Positions 45,324-55,603 are shown, counted from the stretch's first letter. The stretch: 64,000 nucleotides of DNA from Pseudomonas sp. Marseille-Q3773 (GCF_916618955.1 NZ_OU745390.1:1302001-1366000); one strand, 5' to 3'. The notes: a model not told the origin generated them from the sequence alone. Translations and numbers: made by a program.

Positions 45324-45443
45324 GGCAGGCTCCTTCTTCAATGGATGACTCATGATGTATTCATTGGTCATCCACAATAAATGGGCCAATCCGTGATAGA
45401 TTCCTGCCTGTGGCGCAAGAATATATCGAACAAGGAGCACTCC

Positions 45444-46376
45444 ATGGACATGCTGCACGCCATGCGTACCTTCGCCCGGGTAGTGGAATGCGGCAGCTTC
45501 GCTGCGGCGGCCAATGCCTTGGACATTTCCGCAGCGCAGGTGTCGCGCATTGTTGCCGAGCTGGAAAACCAGCTGCAGACCCGCCTGCTGCACCGCACGA
45601 CGCGGCGTTTGCGCATGAGCGAGGCCGGCGAGCGGTTTCTCGAACGTGCCCGGCAGATCCTGCTGTTGACCGAAGAAGCGGTGGGCGAAGCCCGTGGTGC
45701 ACACCTGACGCCACGTGGCCACCTGCGTCTGCATTGCCCGCACGGGCTGGGGTTGTTGCTGATGCCGCTGGTGGCCGGCTACAACGCGCTGTGCCCGGAG
45801 GTGGTGATCGAGCTGACCCTGTCCCAGCGCAACCCGGACCCACTGGCCGAAGGGCATGACGTGGTGATCACCGTCGACGGTGCCTTGCCGGATTCGCAGT
45901 TGATCGCCGTACCGCTGGGCAACATCTTCAGCATCCCCTGCGCGGCGCCCAGCTACCTGCAGGCTCACGGTGTACCCGAGCGCCCGGAAGACCTGCACCA
46001 GCACCGTTGCCTGCGCATGGCCTACCCGATGTACGAAGGTGACTGGGTGTTCCCGCAGGGGGGGGACCAGTGCGTGATCGCGCCGAACGACAGTTTCTCC
46101 ACCAACGTCGCCGACGCCATGCTGGTGGCCAGCGAGCTGGGCATGGGTATTGGCCTGCTGCCGTTCTATACCGCCAGCCAGGCGATCGAACAGGGGCGCT
46201 TGTGCCGGCTGCTGGCGCCGTACCGGCTGAGGGAGAACGCGCTGTACGCGATGTACCCGTCACGCCATTACCTGGATGCCAAGGTGCGGACCTGGATCGA
46301 CTACCTCAAGGAGCAGTTGCCGGCGTTGTTCGAGGGGCATGCCCGGGTGGTGGATGATGCGCGCTATTGGCGATAG
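45444..46376 (+). CDS. LysR-family transcriptional regulator
   Basis: Regulator of 310 residues with an N-terminal HTH (about 5-65; MRTFARVVECGSFAAAANAL, AAQVSRIVAELENQLQTRLL) and an effector domain (about 90-300) of the CrgA-like group (PSYLQAHGVPERPEDLHQHR, VADAMLVASELGMGIGLLPF). AAGGAG lies 6 bases before ATG 45444. It is divergent from the DUF2790 gene. The target is unknown. Confidence 0.87.
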   Translation: MDMLHAMRTFARVVECGSFAAAANALDISAAQVSRIVAELENQLQTRLLHRTTRRLRMSEAGERFLERARQILLLTEEAVGEARGAHLTPRGHLRLHCPHGLGLLLMPLVAGYNALCPEVVIELTLSQRNPDPLAEGHDVVITVDGALPDSQLIAVPLGNIFSIPCAAPSYLQAHGVPERPEDLHQHRCLRMAYPMYEGDWVFPQGGDQCVIAPNDSFSTNVADAMLVASELGMGIGLLPFYTASQAIEQGRLCRLLAPYRLRENALYAMYPSRHYLDAKVRTWIDYLKEQLPALFEGHARVVDDARYWR

Positions 46377-46410
46377 CCGAGTGCGGGGTGGTTGACGCTG
46401 GCCTTTGTAG

Positions 46411-46515
46411 GCGGCCTTATGTCGCGACAGGGCCGCATTGGCGGCCCCGGCAATTTGTGTCTCGAAGCTGACATCCTGGGAGCGGCGTTGCGGCCCTGTC
46501 GCGATACAAGGCCGC
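46411..46515. repeat. REP-type inverted pair (REPIN)
   Basis: GCGGCCTTATGTCGCGACAG(GGCCGC) at 46411-46436 recurs inverted at 46490-46515 with only two differences. It lies between convergent genes, in the typical setting of Pseudomonas REP doublets. The arms share the GCGGCCTT...TCGCGA core with the element at 43727. Confidence 0.82.
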
Positions 46516-46534
46516 TCAGGGGGCGCGCAAGGCC

Positions 46535-47686
46535 TTAAATCGGGTAGTGCTTCAACTCCCGGGCAATCAGCATCCGCTGGATCTCGCTCGAGCCTTCATA
46601 GATCTGCGTGATCCGCGCATCGCGGTAGTAGCGCTCCACCGGATAGTCCTCCAGGTAGCCATACCCGCCATGTACCTGGATCGCCATCGAGCACACCCGC
46701 TCGGCCATTTCCGAGGCGAACAGCTTGGCCTGCGACGCCTCCGACAGGCACGGCTTGCCGGCGCTGCGCAGGCGCGCGGCATGCAGGATCAGCAGGCGCG
46801 CGGCATTGACCTGTACCTGCATGTCGGCCAGCAGGTTGGCGATGCTCTGGTGCTCGTTGATCGGCTTGCCGAATTGCACGCGGTCGCGTGAGTACAGCAG
46901 CGCCGCCTCGAATGCGGCGCGGGCAATGCCCAAGGCTTGCGCGGCAATGCCGATCCGGCCGCCTTCGAGGTTGGACAGGGCGATGGCCAGGCCCTTGCCA
47001 CGTTCACCGAGGATATTGGCAGCGGGGATGCGGCAGTTGTCGAAGGTCACCGCGCAGGTATCGGAGGCGCGGATGCCCATCTTGTGCTCGCTGCGGTCGA
47101 CCTTGAAGCCCGGGTTGTCGGTGGGTACCAGGAATGCCGACAGGCCTTTCTTGCCCAGCTCGGGGTCAGTCACCGCGAAGACGATCGCCAACCCGGCGCG
47201 GCGGGCGTTGCTGACGAACTGCTTGGCGCCGTTGATGACCCACTGACCGTCCACCAGTTCGGCGCGGGTGCGCAGGTTGTGCGCTTCGGAGCCGGCCTGC
47301 GGTTCGGTCAGGCAGAAGCAGCCGATCACTTCGCCGCTGGCCAGGCGCGGCAACCACTGCTGTTGCTGCTCCGCTGTGCCATAGGCCAGCAGCGGGCCGC
47401 AGCCCACCGAGTTGTGGATGCTCATCATCGCCCCGGTGGCACCGCAGCCGGCGGCGATCTCTTCCACGGCCAGGGCGTAGGCGACATAGTCGGTGTAGCT
47501 GCCGCCGAATTGTTCCGGCACGACCATGCCGAGCAGGCCCAGCTCGCCCATCTTGCGTACCACGCCATCGTCGATCCAGCCGGCCTTTTCCCAGGCCTGG
47601 GCATGCGGTGCGATCTCGCCACGGGAGAAGTCCCGGGCCATGTCGCGGATCATGATCTGTTCTTCGCTCAGTTCCAGGTCTTGCAT
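46535..47686 (-). CDS. Acyl-CoA dehydrogenase (isobutyryl-CoA-type context)
   Basis: FAD enzyme of 383 residues. Signature motifs are [20 protein letters not shown] (about 120-140), [55 protein letters not shown], and the catalytic Glu in [17 protein letters not shown]. It begins [20 protein letters not shown] after a GGGGGAG site. It lies 17 bases downstream of 3-hydroxyisobutyryl-CoA hydrolase, so it most likely oxidises isobutyryl-CoA in valine degradation; short-chain or 2-methyl-branched specificity is inferred from that context. Confidence 0.9.
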   Translation of the reverse strand: MQDLELSEEQIMIRDMARDFSRGEIAPHAQAWEKAGWIDDGVVRKMGELGLLGMVVPEQFGGSYTDYVAYALAVEEIAAGCGATGAMMSIHNSVGCGPLLAYGTAEQQQQWLPRLASGEVIGCFCLTEPQAGSEAHNLRTRAELVDGQWVINGAKQFVSNARRAGLAIVFAVTDPELGKKGLSAFLVPTDNPGFKVDRSEHKMGIRASDTCAVTFDNCRIPAANILGERGKGLAIALSNLEGGRIGIAAQALGIARAAFEAALLYSRDRVQFGKPINEHQSIANLLADMQVQVNAARLLILHAARLRSAGKPCLSEASQAKLFASEMAERVCSMAIQVHGGYGYLEDYPVERYYRDARITQIYEGSSEIQRMLIARELKHYPI

Positions 47687-47703
47687 CTGCGTACTCCCCC
47701 GGC

Positions 47704-48774
47704 TCACAGGCCTTCGAAGAATTGTTCGACGCGCTGGCGCTGCAAGGCGGCCAGGGTCGGCGGGTTCCAGCGTGGCTGCTTGTCCTTGTCGATGATCAGC
47801 GCACGCACGCCCTCGATGATGTCGCCGTGCTGGAACCACTGGCGGTCCAGGTGCAGCTCCATGGCAAAGCAGTCCTCAAGGCCCAGGTGTCGGCCGCGGC
47901 GCAGCATCTCCAGGGTAACCGCCATGGCCAGCGGCGAGCGGCTTTCCAGCTGGTCGGCGGTGGCCACGGCCCAGGCGTGGCTGTCGCCGATGCTGACCGC
48001 GCGCAGTTGCTCGACGATCGCCGGCACATCGGGCAGGGCGAAGAAGTGGTCGATGACCGGGCGCAGTTTCTCCAGCGGGGCATCGTCGAGCACCTGGGTG
48101 CCGAGCCTGGCCAGCAGGTTCTGCAGGTCCTTGAGCGGGTGGTCGCCAAAGCGCAGCTGGTCGAGGCCCTGGTCGAGGGCCGCGAGCTTGTCGCTGGCCA
48201 GGTACCAGTCGGCCAGGCCGCAGTACAGCGCATCGGCGGCCTGGATCTGCGTGCCGCTGACGCCCAGGTAGGTGCCCAGCTCGCCGGGGAGGCGCGACAG
48301 GAAGTAGCTGCCGCCGACATCCGGGAAGTAGCCGATGCCCACTTCAGGCATGCCCAGGCGGCTGCGCTCGGTGACCACGCGCAGCTCGCAACCCTGGGCC
48401 AGGCCCATGCCGCCGCCCAGGGTGAAGCCGTCCATCAGCACCAGTACCGGCTTGCGGTAATGGTGGATGACCAGGTCGAGCGCGTATTCCTCGACGAAGA
48501 AGGTTTCATGCAGCGTTTCGCCAGCCTTGAAGCTGTCATGCAGCGAACGGATGTCGCCACCGGCACAGAAGCCCTTGGGGCCCTCGCCACGCAGTACCAC
48601 GGCCTGCACCTGCGGGTCGTTGGCCCACAGGTCGAAGTGCCGGCGCAGGCTGCGCACCATGTCCAGAGTCAGGGCATTGAGGCCGGCAGGGCGGTTCAGG
48701 GTCAGGTGGCCGATGTGGTTGCGGACTTCGGCCAGTACAGGGTCGGTGGCTGAAGTAGTAGCGTGCGCAGTCAT
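47704..48774 (-). CDS. 3-Hydroxyisobutyryl-CoA hydrolase
   Basis: Crotonase-fold thioesterase of 356 residues that releases 3-hydroxyisobutyrate in valine degradation. Motifs are [37 protein letters not shown] (oxyanion loop), [20 protein letters not shown] and [20 protein letters not shown]. The extra C-terminal helical region, longer than in enoyl-CoA hydratases, is HIBCH-specific. It is the first gene of a two-gene unit with the acyl-CoA dehydrogenase and is divergent from the malonate decarboxylase operon. Confidence 0.9.
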   Translation of the reverse strand: MTAHATTSATDPVLAEVRNHIGHLTLNRPAGLNALTLDMVRSLRRHFDLWANDPQVQAVVLRGEGPKGFCAGGDIRSLHDSFKAGETLHETFFVEEYALDLVIHHYRKPVLVLMDGFTLGGGMGLAQGCELRVVTERSRLGMPEVGIGYFPDVGGSYFLSRLPGELGTYLGVSGTQIQAADALYCGLADWYLASDKLAALDQGLDQLRFGDHPLKDLQNLLARLGTQVLDDAPLEKLRPVIDHFFALPDVPAIVEQLRAVSIGDSHAWAVATADQLESRSPLAMAVTLEMLRRGRHLGLEDCFAMELHLDRQWFQHGDIIEGVRALIIDKDKQPRWNPPTLAALQRQRVEQFFEGL

Positions 48775-49073
48775 TGCGTTCTCCCTGCTTTGTTATTGAT
48801 TTTCCAAGTGAAGTCTGGAGTTCGCTGGAGGATCGCAGAATCCTGTCATGCGAATTTGCCGTGCACAATCGACAAATCTGCAGGGGGATTCTGCATTTTT
48901 GCCTTGGGCAAGCCTCTCGCCACTCTAGCAACAATTTGCCAGGCCCTCGAACGTGAGGCAGCCAAACCAGGCATTCGTTAACTTTACCGTAACGATCGGC
49001 TCGTGAGCTTGATTGATGCGCCAGCCGCCCCGGCCCTAAGGTGGCCCCACGACAGCGAACCCGTGGAGTCACC
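48775..49073. promoter_or_regulatory. Divergent control region, HIBCH / mdc operon
   Basis: No gene is seen in these 299 bases. CGTTA (48976-48980) and TAACG (48990-48994) form a short inverted repeat, about 80 bases before mdcA, that could serve a LysR-type regulator. GGAG precedes mdcA by 5 bases. No strong promoter can be assigned by eye. Confidence 0.4.
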
Positions 49074-50735
49074 ATGACAACAACACAGAATCCACCGCCG
49101 CAATGGTCGCGACGGCGCGCCGAGAAGCAGCGTCGCCTTGACCGGGTACGCCACCTCGCCGATGGCGTGGTGCTGCCCACCGAGCGTATCGTCGAAGCCC
49201 TGGAACTGCTGCTGGCCCCCGGCGACCGGGTGGTACTGGAAGGCAACAACCAGAAGCAGGCCGACTTTCTCTCGCGTGCGCTGGCCAAGGTCGACCCTGG
49301 GCGCCTGCACGACCTGCACATGATCATGCCCAGTGTCAGCCGCGCCGAGCACCTGGACCTGTTCGAACGCGGCATCGCGCGCAAGCTGGATTTCTCCTTT
49401 GCCGGCCCGCAGAGCCTGCGCATTGGCCAGTTGCTGGAAGACGGCCTGCTGGAAGTAGGAGCCATCCACACCTACATCGAACTGTACTCACGGCTGCTGG
49501 TGGACCTGATCCCCAACGTCACCCTGGTGGCAGGCTTCATGGCCGACCGCGACGGCAACCTCTACACCGGCCCCAGCACCGAAGACACCCCCGCGCTGGT
49601 GGAACCTGCCGCCTTCAGCGACGGCATCGTCATCGCCCAGGTCAACCAGCTGGTGGACCGCGGCGCTGACCTGCCGCGGGTCGATATTCCGGCATCCTGG
49701 GTGGACTTCGTGGTGGTTGCTGACCGGCCCTTCTATATAGAACCGTTGTTCACCCGCGACCCGCGCCATATCAAGCCGGTGCATGTGCTGATGGCGATGA
49801 TGGCCATCCGCGGCATCTACGAAAAACACCAGGTGCAGTCGTTGAACCACGGCATCGGCTTCAATACCGCAGCCATCGAACTGATCCTGCCGACCTACGG
49901 TGAGTCCCTGGGGCTGAAGGGCAAGATCTGCCGCAACTGGACGCTCAACCCACACCCGACGCTGATCCCGGCCATCGAGACCGGCTGGGTGGAAAGCGTG
50001 CACTGCTTCGGCACCGAACTGGGCATGGAGGACTACATCGCCCAGCGCCCCGATGTGTTCTTTACCGGCCGCGATGGCTCGCTGCGTTCCAACCGCATGA
50101 TGTGCCAGCTGGCCGGCCAGTACGCCGTCGACCTGTTCATCGGCGCCACCCTGCAGGTGGACGGCGATGGCCATTCCTCGACCGTGACCCGTGGCCGGCT
50201 GGCCGGCTTCGGTGGCGCGCCGAACATGGGCCACGACCCGCGTGGCCGACGCCATGCAACCCCGGCGTGGCTGGACATGACCGTGCCGGAAACGCTGCTC
50301 GAACGTGGTCGCAAGCTGGTGGTGCAGATGGTCGAGACCTACCAGGAAGGCGGCAAGCCCACCTTTGTCGAAACCCTGGATGCCGTGGCGGTGGCCAGGA
50401 CAGCCGGAATGCCGCTGGCACCGGTGATGATCTATGGCGACGACGTCACCCATCTGCTGACCGAAGAGGGTATTGCCTACCTGTACAAGGCGCGCAGCCT
50501 GGAAGAGCGCCAGCAGATGATCGCCGCTGTGGCCGGGGTCACTGACATCGGCTTGCGTCACGACCCCAAGGACACCTTGCGCCTGCGCCAGCAGGGCCTG
50601 GTTGCCCTGCCGGAAGACCTCGGCATCCGCCGCAGCGACGCCAGCCGCGAGCTGTTGGCCGCGCGCAGCATTGCCGACCTGGTCGAATGGTCCGGCGGCC
50701 TGTACAACCCGCCCGCACGGTTCAGGAGCTGGTAA
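49074..50735 (+). CDS. mdcA: Malonate decarboxylase alpha subunit (acyl-carrier transferase)
   Basis: Subunit of 553 residues that swaps acetyl for malonyl on the carrier protein MdcC in biotin-independent malonate decarboxylase. It has the start [20 protein letters not shown] and a CoA-transferase-like core ([56 protein letters not shown]). [20 protein letters not shown] follows near residue 390. It is first in the operon, and its stop shares a base with the mdcB start (TAATG). Confidence 0.96.
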   Translation: MTTTQNPPPQWSRRRAEKQRRLDRVRHLADGVVLPTERIVEALELLLAPGDRVVLEGNNQKQADFLSRALAKVDPGRLHDLHMIMPSVSRAEHLDLFERGIARKLDFSFAGPQSLRIGQLLEDGLLEVGAIHTYIELYSRLLVDLIPNVTLVAGFMADRDGNLYTGPSTEDTPALVEPAAFSDGIVIAQVNQLVDRGADLPRVDIPASWVDFVVVADRPFYIEPLFTRDPRHIKPVHVLMAMMAIRGIYEKHQVQSLNHGIGFNTAAIELILPTYGESLGLKGKICRNWTLNPHPTLIPAIETGWVESVHCFGTELGMEDYIAQRPDVFFTGRDGSLRSNRMMCQLAGQYAVDLFIGATLQVDGDGHSSTVTRGRLAGFGGAPNMGHDPRGRRHATPAWLDMTVPETLLERGRKLVVQMVETYQEGGKPTFVETLDAVAVARTAGMPLAPVMIYGDDVTHLLTEEGIAYLYKARSLEERQQMIAAVAGVTDIGLRHDPKDTLRLRQQGLVALPEDLGIRRSDASRELLAARSIADLVEWSGGLYNPPARFRSW

Positions 50736-51637
50736 TGAACGCACTCGACATCTGCGAAACCGCTGCGGTCGCTGTAGCGCCGGGCTTGCCCGCGAACAGG
50801 CCAGCCCGGCCAAGCGGAATCGCCCTGGCCGACCACCTGGCCGACCTGGCCGTGGAAGCTCTGATCGACGAAGCCGACCTGTCGCCCAAGCCCGGCCTGG
50901 TCGACCGCCGCGACAACGGCGCCCACCACGATATGACCCTGGCCCTGATGCACGCTTCGGCGCTGGCCCTGTGGCCATGCCTGCGGCAAATGGCCGAAGC
51001 CGCCCAGGCGCTCGGCAGCATCAGCCAGGCGCTGCGTGCCAGCCTCGGCCATATCGGCCGCGAAGGCGAGGCGGCGATGCTGGCGGCCACCGGCGGGGTC
51101 AACACCCACCGTGGTGCCATCTGGGCATTAGGCCTGCTGGTCGCGTCCAGGGCCCTGGATAGCCACGCAGACGCCGCTACCCTGGCCGCCCGCGCCGGGC
51201 GCATCGCACTGCTTGACGACCCGGCCACGCTTGCGCACGACAGCCACGGCCAGCAGGTGCGCCGCCGCTATGGCTCGGGAGGCGCCCGCGAACAGGCCCA
51301 GCAAGGCTTCCCTGCGGTCATTGGCCACGGCTTGCCACAACTGCGGCGCAGCCGCGCCAGCGGTGCCCGCGAGGCGCATGCCCGGCTTGACGCCTTGCTG
51401 GCGATCATGGCCGTGCTCAGCGATACCTGCGTGCTCTGGCGCGCCGGCCCACAAGGCCTGCACGCCGTGCAGCAAGGTGCCCGCGCGGTACTGGAAGCCG
51501 GCGGTAGTGCCACCCTTGGCGGTCGCCGCCAACTGCGTGCGCTGGACGCCCGACTGTTGCGCCTCAACGCCTCTCCGGGCGGTGCCGCCGATTTGCTGGC
51601 CGCCTGCCTGTTCCTCGACAAAGCCGGGAGCCTGTGA
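50735..51637 (+). CDS. mdcB: Triphosphoribosyl-dephospho-CoA synthase MdcB
   Basis: Enzyme of 300 residues, CitG-type, that makes 2'-(5''-triphosphoribosyl)-3'-dephospho-CoA, the precursor of the MdcC prosthetic group. Motifs are [57 protein letters not shown] and [17 protein letters not shown]. The N-terminal 28 residues ([18 protein letters not shown]) precede the conserved domain and are encoded by a REP-like palindrome (see 50770-50810). Confidence 0.93.
   Translation: MNALDICETAAVAVAPGLPANRPARPSGIALADHLADLAVEALIDEADLSPKPGLVDRRDNGAHHDMTLALMHASALALWPCLRQMAEAAQALGSISQALRASLGHIGREGEAAMLAATGGVNTHRGAIWALGLLVASRALDSHADAATLAARAGRIALLDDPATLAHDSHGQQVRRRYGSGGAREQAQQGFPAVIGHGLPQLRRSRASGAREAHARLDALLAIMAVLSDTCVLWRAGPQGLHAVQQGARAVLEAGGSATLGGRRQLRALDARLLRLNASPGGAADLLAACLFLDKAGSL
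50770..50810. repeat. REP-like palindrome inside the mdcB coding sequence
   Basis: GCTGTAGCGCCGGGCTTGCC continuing CGCGAACAGGCC closely resembles the Pseudomonas putida REP unit (CTGTGGGAGCGGGC-type, then CCCGCGAA-AGGCC). GCCGGGCT (50779-50786) and AGCCCGGC (50803-50810) form an outer perfect stem. The element is read in frame as part of the MdcB N-terminus. Confidence 0.65.
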
Positions 51638-51638
51638 C

Positions 51639-51938
51639 ATGGAAACCCTGACCTTTCAATTCCCCGCCGCCGAACCGGGCCGTGGCCGCACGCTGGTGGG
51701 TTGCGTCAGCTCTGGCGACCTCGAAGTGCTGATCGAACCGGGTACCGCTGGCACCTTGCAGATCCAGGTGGTGACCTCGGTCAACGGTAGCGGCGCCCGC
51801 TGGACGCAGTTGTTCCAGCGCCTGTTCGCAGGCCACACCTGGCCGGCCATGAATATCGACATCCATGATTTCGGCGCCACCCCAGGCGTGGTCCGCCTGC
51901 GCCTGGAACAAGGCTTCGAGGAGATCGCCCATGACTGA
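51639..51938 (+). CDS. mdcC: Malonate decarboxylase acyl carrier protein (delta subunit)
   Basis: Carrier of 99 residues that bears the phosphoribosyl-dephospho-CoA group on a conserved Ser in VGCVSSGDLEVLIEP (about 24-38). It has a beta-rich core (GTLQIQVVTSVNGSGARW) and a C-terminal DFGATPGVVRLRLEQGFEE. It follows mdcB by 1 base and overlaps mdcD by 8 bases. Confidence 0.94.
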   Translation: METLTFQFPAAEPGRGRTLVGCVSSGDLEVLIEPGTAGTLQIQVVTSVNGSGARWTQLFQRLFAGHTWPAMNIDIHDFGATPGVVRLRLEQGFEEIAHD

Positions 51939-52779
51939 CACCGTACGCTTGCTGCGCAGCCGCAGCTTTGTCGAACTGGGCGCCCGCCAGCGTGCCCGCG
52001 CCTTGCTCGACCCAGGCAGTTTCCGCGAGCTGCTGGGGCCGTTCGACCGGCTGATGTCGCCTTGGCTGCCACGCCAGGGCATCGTGCCGCAGGCCGACGA
52101 TGGCGTGGTCATCGCCAAGGGGCGGCTTAACGGGCGCAACGCCGTGGTCGCGGCCATCGAAGGCGGCTTTCAGGGCGGCAGCATGGGCGAGGTGGGCGGG
52201 GCCAAGATCGCGGCTGCGCTGGAACTGGCCTGCGAAGACAACCGCAACGGCGTCCCCACCTGTGCCGTGTTGTTGCTGGAAACCGGCGGTGTGCGCCTGC
52301 AGGAGGCCAACCTGGGGCTGGCCGCGATTGCCGAGATCCAGGCGGCGATCGTCGAACTGCGCGAATGGCAGCCGGTGATCGGGCTGGTCGCAGGCGCGGT
52401 CGGTTGTTTCGGCGGCATGGCCATCGCCGCTGGCCTGTGCAGCCATTTGCTGGTTACCCGTGAGGCGCGCCTGGGCCTCAACGGCCCACAGGTAATCGAA
52501 CAGGAGGCCGGCATCGCCGAATACGACGCCAGCGACCGGCCGTTCATCTGGGCCCTGAGCGGTGGCGAGCAACGCCATGCCAGCGGGCTGGCGGATGGCT
52601 ATGTGGCCGATGACATCGAGGCCCTGCGCGAACGTTTGCTGCAACTGCTCGACGAGCCTTCCAGGCAGCGTGCCAGCCAGCACGACTGGTTCCTAGCGCG
52701 TCTGGCCCGGCTGGGTGATGCCTGCCCGCAACTGGACGCCACCGCTGTGCGCGCCCTCTACCAAGGAGAAGGCCAATGA
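51931..52779 (+). CDS. mdcD: Malonate decarboxylase beta subunit
   Basis: Carboxyltransferase-like subunit of 282 residues. With MdcE it decarboxylates malonyl-S-carrier to acetyl-S-carrier. Crotonase-type segments are VVAAIEGGFQGGSMGEVGGA, LLLETGGVRLQEANLGLAAI and LVAGAVGCFGGMAIAAGLCS (oxyanion Gly pair), with GLNGPQVIEQEAGIAEYDAS. Its stop overlaps the mdcE start (ATGA). Confidence 0.95.
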   Translation: MTDTVRLLRSRSFVELGARQRARALLDPGSFRELLGPFDRLMSPWLPRQGIVPQADDGVVIAKGRLNGRNAVVAAIEGGFQGGSMGEVGGAKIAAALELACEDNRNGVPTCAVLLLETGGVRLQEANLGLAAIAEIQAAIVELREWQPVIGLVAGAVGCFGGMAIAAGLCSHLLVTREARLGLNGPQVIEQEAGIAEYDASDRPFIWALSGGEQRHASGLADGYVADDIEALRERLLQLLDEPSRQRASQHDWFLARLARLGDACPQLDATAVRALYQGEGQ

Positions 52780-53567
52780 ACCGTGCCTTGAACTGGCTGC
52801 CCGGCCTGGCCGGCGGGCAAGCCTTGCCGGGCTACCCGGCGTCGTTGCGGGTAGTCGACGGTGAACTGGATAACCGCCTGGCGCGCTTCATCGCCGTGGT
52901 GCCGGATGCCGACAACCCGTTCCCCCGGGCCCGCTCGGGCGAAGTCGGCTTGCTGGAAGGCTGGGGCCTGGCCAAGGCGGTGAGCCAGGCGGTCGAGGCT
53001 GACCGTGACAGCCAGAAGCGGGCTATCGTCGCCGTGATCGATGTGCCCAGCCAGGCCTATGGCCGCCGCGAGGAAGCGCTGGGCATTCACCAGGCGCTGG
53101 CGGCTGCGGTGCAGGCCTATGCCCAGGCACGCCTGGCCGGGCACCCGGTGATCGGCCTGCTGGTCGGCAAGGCCATGTCCGGTGCCTTCCTGGCCCACGG
53201 CTACCAGGCCCAGCGCCTGATCGCCCTGGACGATGCCGGAGTCATGGTGCATGCCATGGGCAAGGCGGCGGCAGCGCGGATTACCCTGCGCAGTGTCGAG
53301 CAACTGGAGGCGCTGGCTGCGGAGCTGCCGCCGATGGCCTACGACCTGGCCAGCTACGCGTCCCTCGGCTTGCTGTGGCGGCGGTTGGCGGTAGCGGACG
53401 CCGAGGCACCGAACGCCGCCGACATCGCCCGGGTGCGCGCCTGCCTGGCCGAAGCCGTGCGCGATATCGGCACCTCGACCGATTTGTCATCGCGGCTGGC
53501 GGGCGAGCAGCGCAGCGCCTCGCGCCAGGTACGCGAACAGCTGCGCCAGCAATGGCAGGGCGTTTGA
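52776..53567 (+). CDS. mdcE: Malonate decarboxylase gamma subunit
   Basis: Second carboxyltransferase-like subunit, 263 residues, partner of MdcD. Visible segments are ARSGEVGLLEGWGLAKAVSQ, VIDVPSQAYGRREEALGIHQ, GLLVGKAMSGAFLAHGYQAQ and VMVHAMGKAAAARITLRSVE. It overlaps mdcD by 4 bases and ends 1 base before mdcG. Confidence 0.94.
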   Translation: MNRALNWLPGLAGGQALPGYPASLRVVDGELDNRLARFIAVVPDADNPFPRARSGEVGLLEGWGLAKAVSQAVEADRDSQKRAIVAVIDVPSQAYGRREEALGIHQALAAAVQAYAQARLAGHPVIGLLVGKAMSGAFLAHGYQAQRLIALDDAGVMVHAMGKAAAARITLRSVEQLEALAAELPPMAYDLASYASLGLLWRRLAVADAEAPNAADIARVRACLAEAVRDIGTSTDLSSRLAGEQRSASRQVREQLRQQWQGV

Positions 53568-53568
53568 G

Positions 53569-54183
53569 ATGAACGCGCCAAGGCCGCACGACCTGCTCTG
53601 GGGCATGCCCGCCTCGGGCTTGCCTGGCGATGCGCCGCAATGGGCGCGGGACGTATTGCTCGGTGGCCAGCCGGTGGTGGTGCGTCGTGCCATCGTTAAC
53701 GATGGCTGGGTGGCGGTGGGGTTACGCGGCCAGGGCCGGGCGCAGCGCCTGGCGGCAATGATGCGCTTGGCGGATATCCAGCGTCGGCAAGGCCCCGAAG
53801 CACTGCGCTGGCAAGCGCAAAGCCGCTGGCCTGCCTTGCAGGCTTTGCGCTCGGTCACCCCGTTACTGGACGCCAGCGGCCTGGCCTGGGGGCCTACCGG
53901 CGCGGTCGGCTACCAGATCGCCAGCGGTAGCCAGGTCGTCCACGCCGCCAGCGACCTCGACGTGTTGCTGCATACGCCACAACCGCTACCCCGCGCGCAG
54001 GCGCGGGCGCTGCTGGATGCCCTGGATTGCGCGCCGTGCCGTATCGACGTGCAGCTGGAAACGCCGGCGGGCGGCATCGCCTTGCGCGAGTGGGCTGGCC
54101 TGGCCCGCCGTGTACTGCTCAAGACAGCCTTGGGGCCACGCCTGGTCAGCGACCCATGGGCAGCCCTGGAGGGTGCCGCATGA
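53569..54183 (+). CDS. mdcG: Phosphoribosyl-dephospho-CoA transferase MdcG
   Basis: Nucleotidyltransferase-like protein of 204 residues that attaches the prosthetic group to MdcC. It has the start PHDLLWGMPASGLPGDAPQW, WVAVGLRGQGRAQRLAAMM, TGAVGYQIASGSQVVHAASD followed by LDVLL (acidic pair of the transferase), and LDALDCAPCRIDVQLETPAG. Its end overlaps mdcH by 4 bases. Confidence 0.92.
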   Translation: MNAPRPHDLLWGMPASGLPGDAPQWARDVLLGGQPVVVRRAIVNDGWVAVGLRGQGRAQRLAAMMRLADIQRRQGPEALRWQAQSRWPALQALRSVTPLLDASGLAWGPTGAVGYQIASGSQVVHAASDLDVLLHTPQPLPRAQARALLDALDCAPCRIDVQLETPAGGIALREWAGLARRVLLKTALGPRLVSDPWAALEGAA

Positions 54184-55100
54184 GCAGCCTGTTTGCCTTC
54201 CCTGGCCAGGGCGCGCAGCAGGTGGGCATGCTGCAGCGGTTGCCTGACGGTGCCGGGCAATTGCTCGAAGAGGCCAGCGACATCCTCGGCCAGCAGGCGC
54301 TGGCGCTGGACAGCCAGCAGTCGCTGCAGACGACCCGTGCCGTGCAATTGTGCCTGCTGCTGGCGGGAGTGGCCTGGGCACGTTGGCTGATGCAACGTAG
54401 CCCCGCGCCGGATTATGTGGCGGGCTTGTCGATTGGTGCCTACCCCGCGGCAGTCACGGCAGGCGCCCTGGATTTTGCCGACGCCGTGCGCCTGGTTGCC
54501 CGGCGTGGCGAGCTGATGCAGCGCGCCTATCCGCAGGGTTATGGCATGACTGCCCTCCATGGCCTGGACCTGGCCAGCGTCGAGCGTCTGCTGATGGCGG
54601 CAGGCGGCGAGGCCTATGTGGCCAACCTCAACAGCGACAAGCAGATCGTCATCGCCGGTAGCGACGCGGCGATGGCTGCCGTGGCCGACCAGGCGCGTCG
54701 GCTGGGGCAGGGCATGGCCCGGCGGTTGGCGGTCAGTGTGCCGTCGCATTGCCCGCTGCTGGAGGGCGCCGCGGCGGAACTGGCCAGTGCTTTCGCCAGG
54801 GTAGAGCTGCGGCGGCCACGCATCCGCTATCTCAGTGGCAGCAGCGCACGCCTGGTCTGCGACCCACAGCAGCTGCGCGACGACCTCGCCGGCAACATGG
54901 CGCGGCTGGTCGACTGGCGTGGTACGTTGCGCAACGCCTATGAGCGCGGCGTGCGCCTGCACCTGGAAATACCGCCCGGCAGTGTACTCAGCGGGCTGGC
55001 CAGGCCGGTGTTCGTACCTGGCCGGGTGGTGACCGTCGAAGGCACCCGTTGGGACAGCCTGGATGCGCTTTTGCGCCAGGGGGTGGCCGACGATCGATGA
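54180..55100 (+). CDS. mdcH: Malonyl-CoA:ACP transacylase of malonate decarboxylase
   Basis: FabD-like transacylase of 306 residues that loads malonyl onto the carrier. Motifs are FAFPGQGAQQVGML at the start, the nucleophile Ser in VAGLSIGAYPAAVTAG (about 83-98), the catalytic His in SVPSHCPLLEGAA and VANLNSDKQIVIAGS. It is the last enzyme gene before the transporter genes. Confidence 0.94.
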   Translation: MSSLFAFPGQGAQQVGMLQRLPDGAGQLLEEASDILGQQALALDSQQSLQTTRAVQLCLLLAGVAWARWLMQRSPAPDYVAGLSIGAYPAAVTAGALDFADAVRLVARRGELMQRAYPQGYGMTALHGLDLASVERLLMAAGGEAYVANLNSDKQIVIAGSDAAMAAVADQARRLGQGMARRLAVSVPSHCPLLEGAAAELASAFARVELRRPRIRYLSGSSARLVCDPQQLRDDLAGNMARLVDWRGTLRNAYERGVRLHLEIPPGSVLSGLARPVFVPGRVVTVEGTRWDSLDALLRQGVADDR

Positions 55101-55181
55101 GGGCAGCTGATCCCTGCCGGCGGCTGTGTGTTCACGAAGGACAACAACAAGCAACTTCGACACTACCTGAGGACAACAACA

Positions 55182-55601
55182 ATGATTATCTATGGTGTGG
55201 CTTTGCTGGCGGTCTGCACGCTTGCCGGCGTCATCGTCGGCGACTTCCTGGGCCTGCTGCTGGGGGTCAAATCCAATGTGGGCGGGGTCGGCATCGCCAT
55301 GATCCTGCTGATTTGCGCGCGTCTGTACATGCACCGCAACGGTGGCATGAGCAAGGAATGCGAATTCGGCGTGGGCTTCTGGGGCGCCATGTACATCCCG
55401 GTGGTGGTCGCCATGGCGGCCCAGCAGAACGTGGTCACCGCCCTGCACGGCGGGCCGGTGGCGCTGTTGGCGGCGGTGGGCGCAGTACTGGTGTGCGGCG
55501 CGACCATCGCCGTGATCAGCCGCAGCCATCGTGGCACCCCTCTACCGACAGACACCGTCCCCGAAAGCAACGTGCAGGCTGCGCCTGCAGGAGGGCGCTG
55601 A
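55182..55601 (+). CDS. mdcL: Malonate transporter subunit MdcL (MadL)
   Basis: Inner-membrane protein of 139 residues with four helices (about 2-25, 35-52, 68-88, 93-115) and a polar tail. VIVGDFLGLLLGVKSNVGGV and ARLYMHRNGGMSKECEFGVG are typical of MadL. With MdcM it forms a sodium- or proton-coupled malonate carrier. TGAGGA lies 10 bases before ATG 55182. An 81-base gap separates it from mdcH. Confidence 0.93.
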   Translation: MIIYGVALLAVCTLAGVIVGDFLGLLLGVKSNVGGVGIAMILLICARLYMHRNGGMSKECEFGVGFWGAMYIPVVVAMAAQQNVVTALHGGPVALLAAVGAVLVCGATIAVISRSHRGTPLPTDTVPESNVQAAPAGGR

Positions 55602-55603
55602 TC

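Noticed and set aside
45444..46376. LysR gene considered as the missing mdcR
   Set aside because: It is 2.7 kb away with two catabolic genes between, is of the CrgA-like type, and is divergent from a DUF2790 gene.
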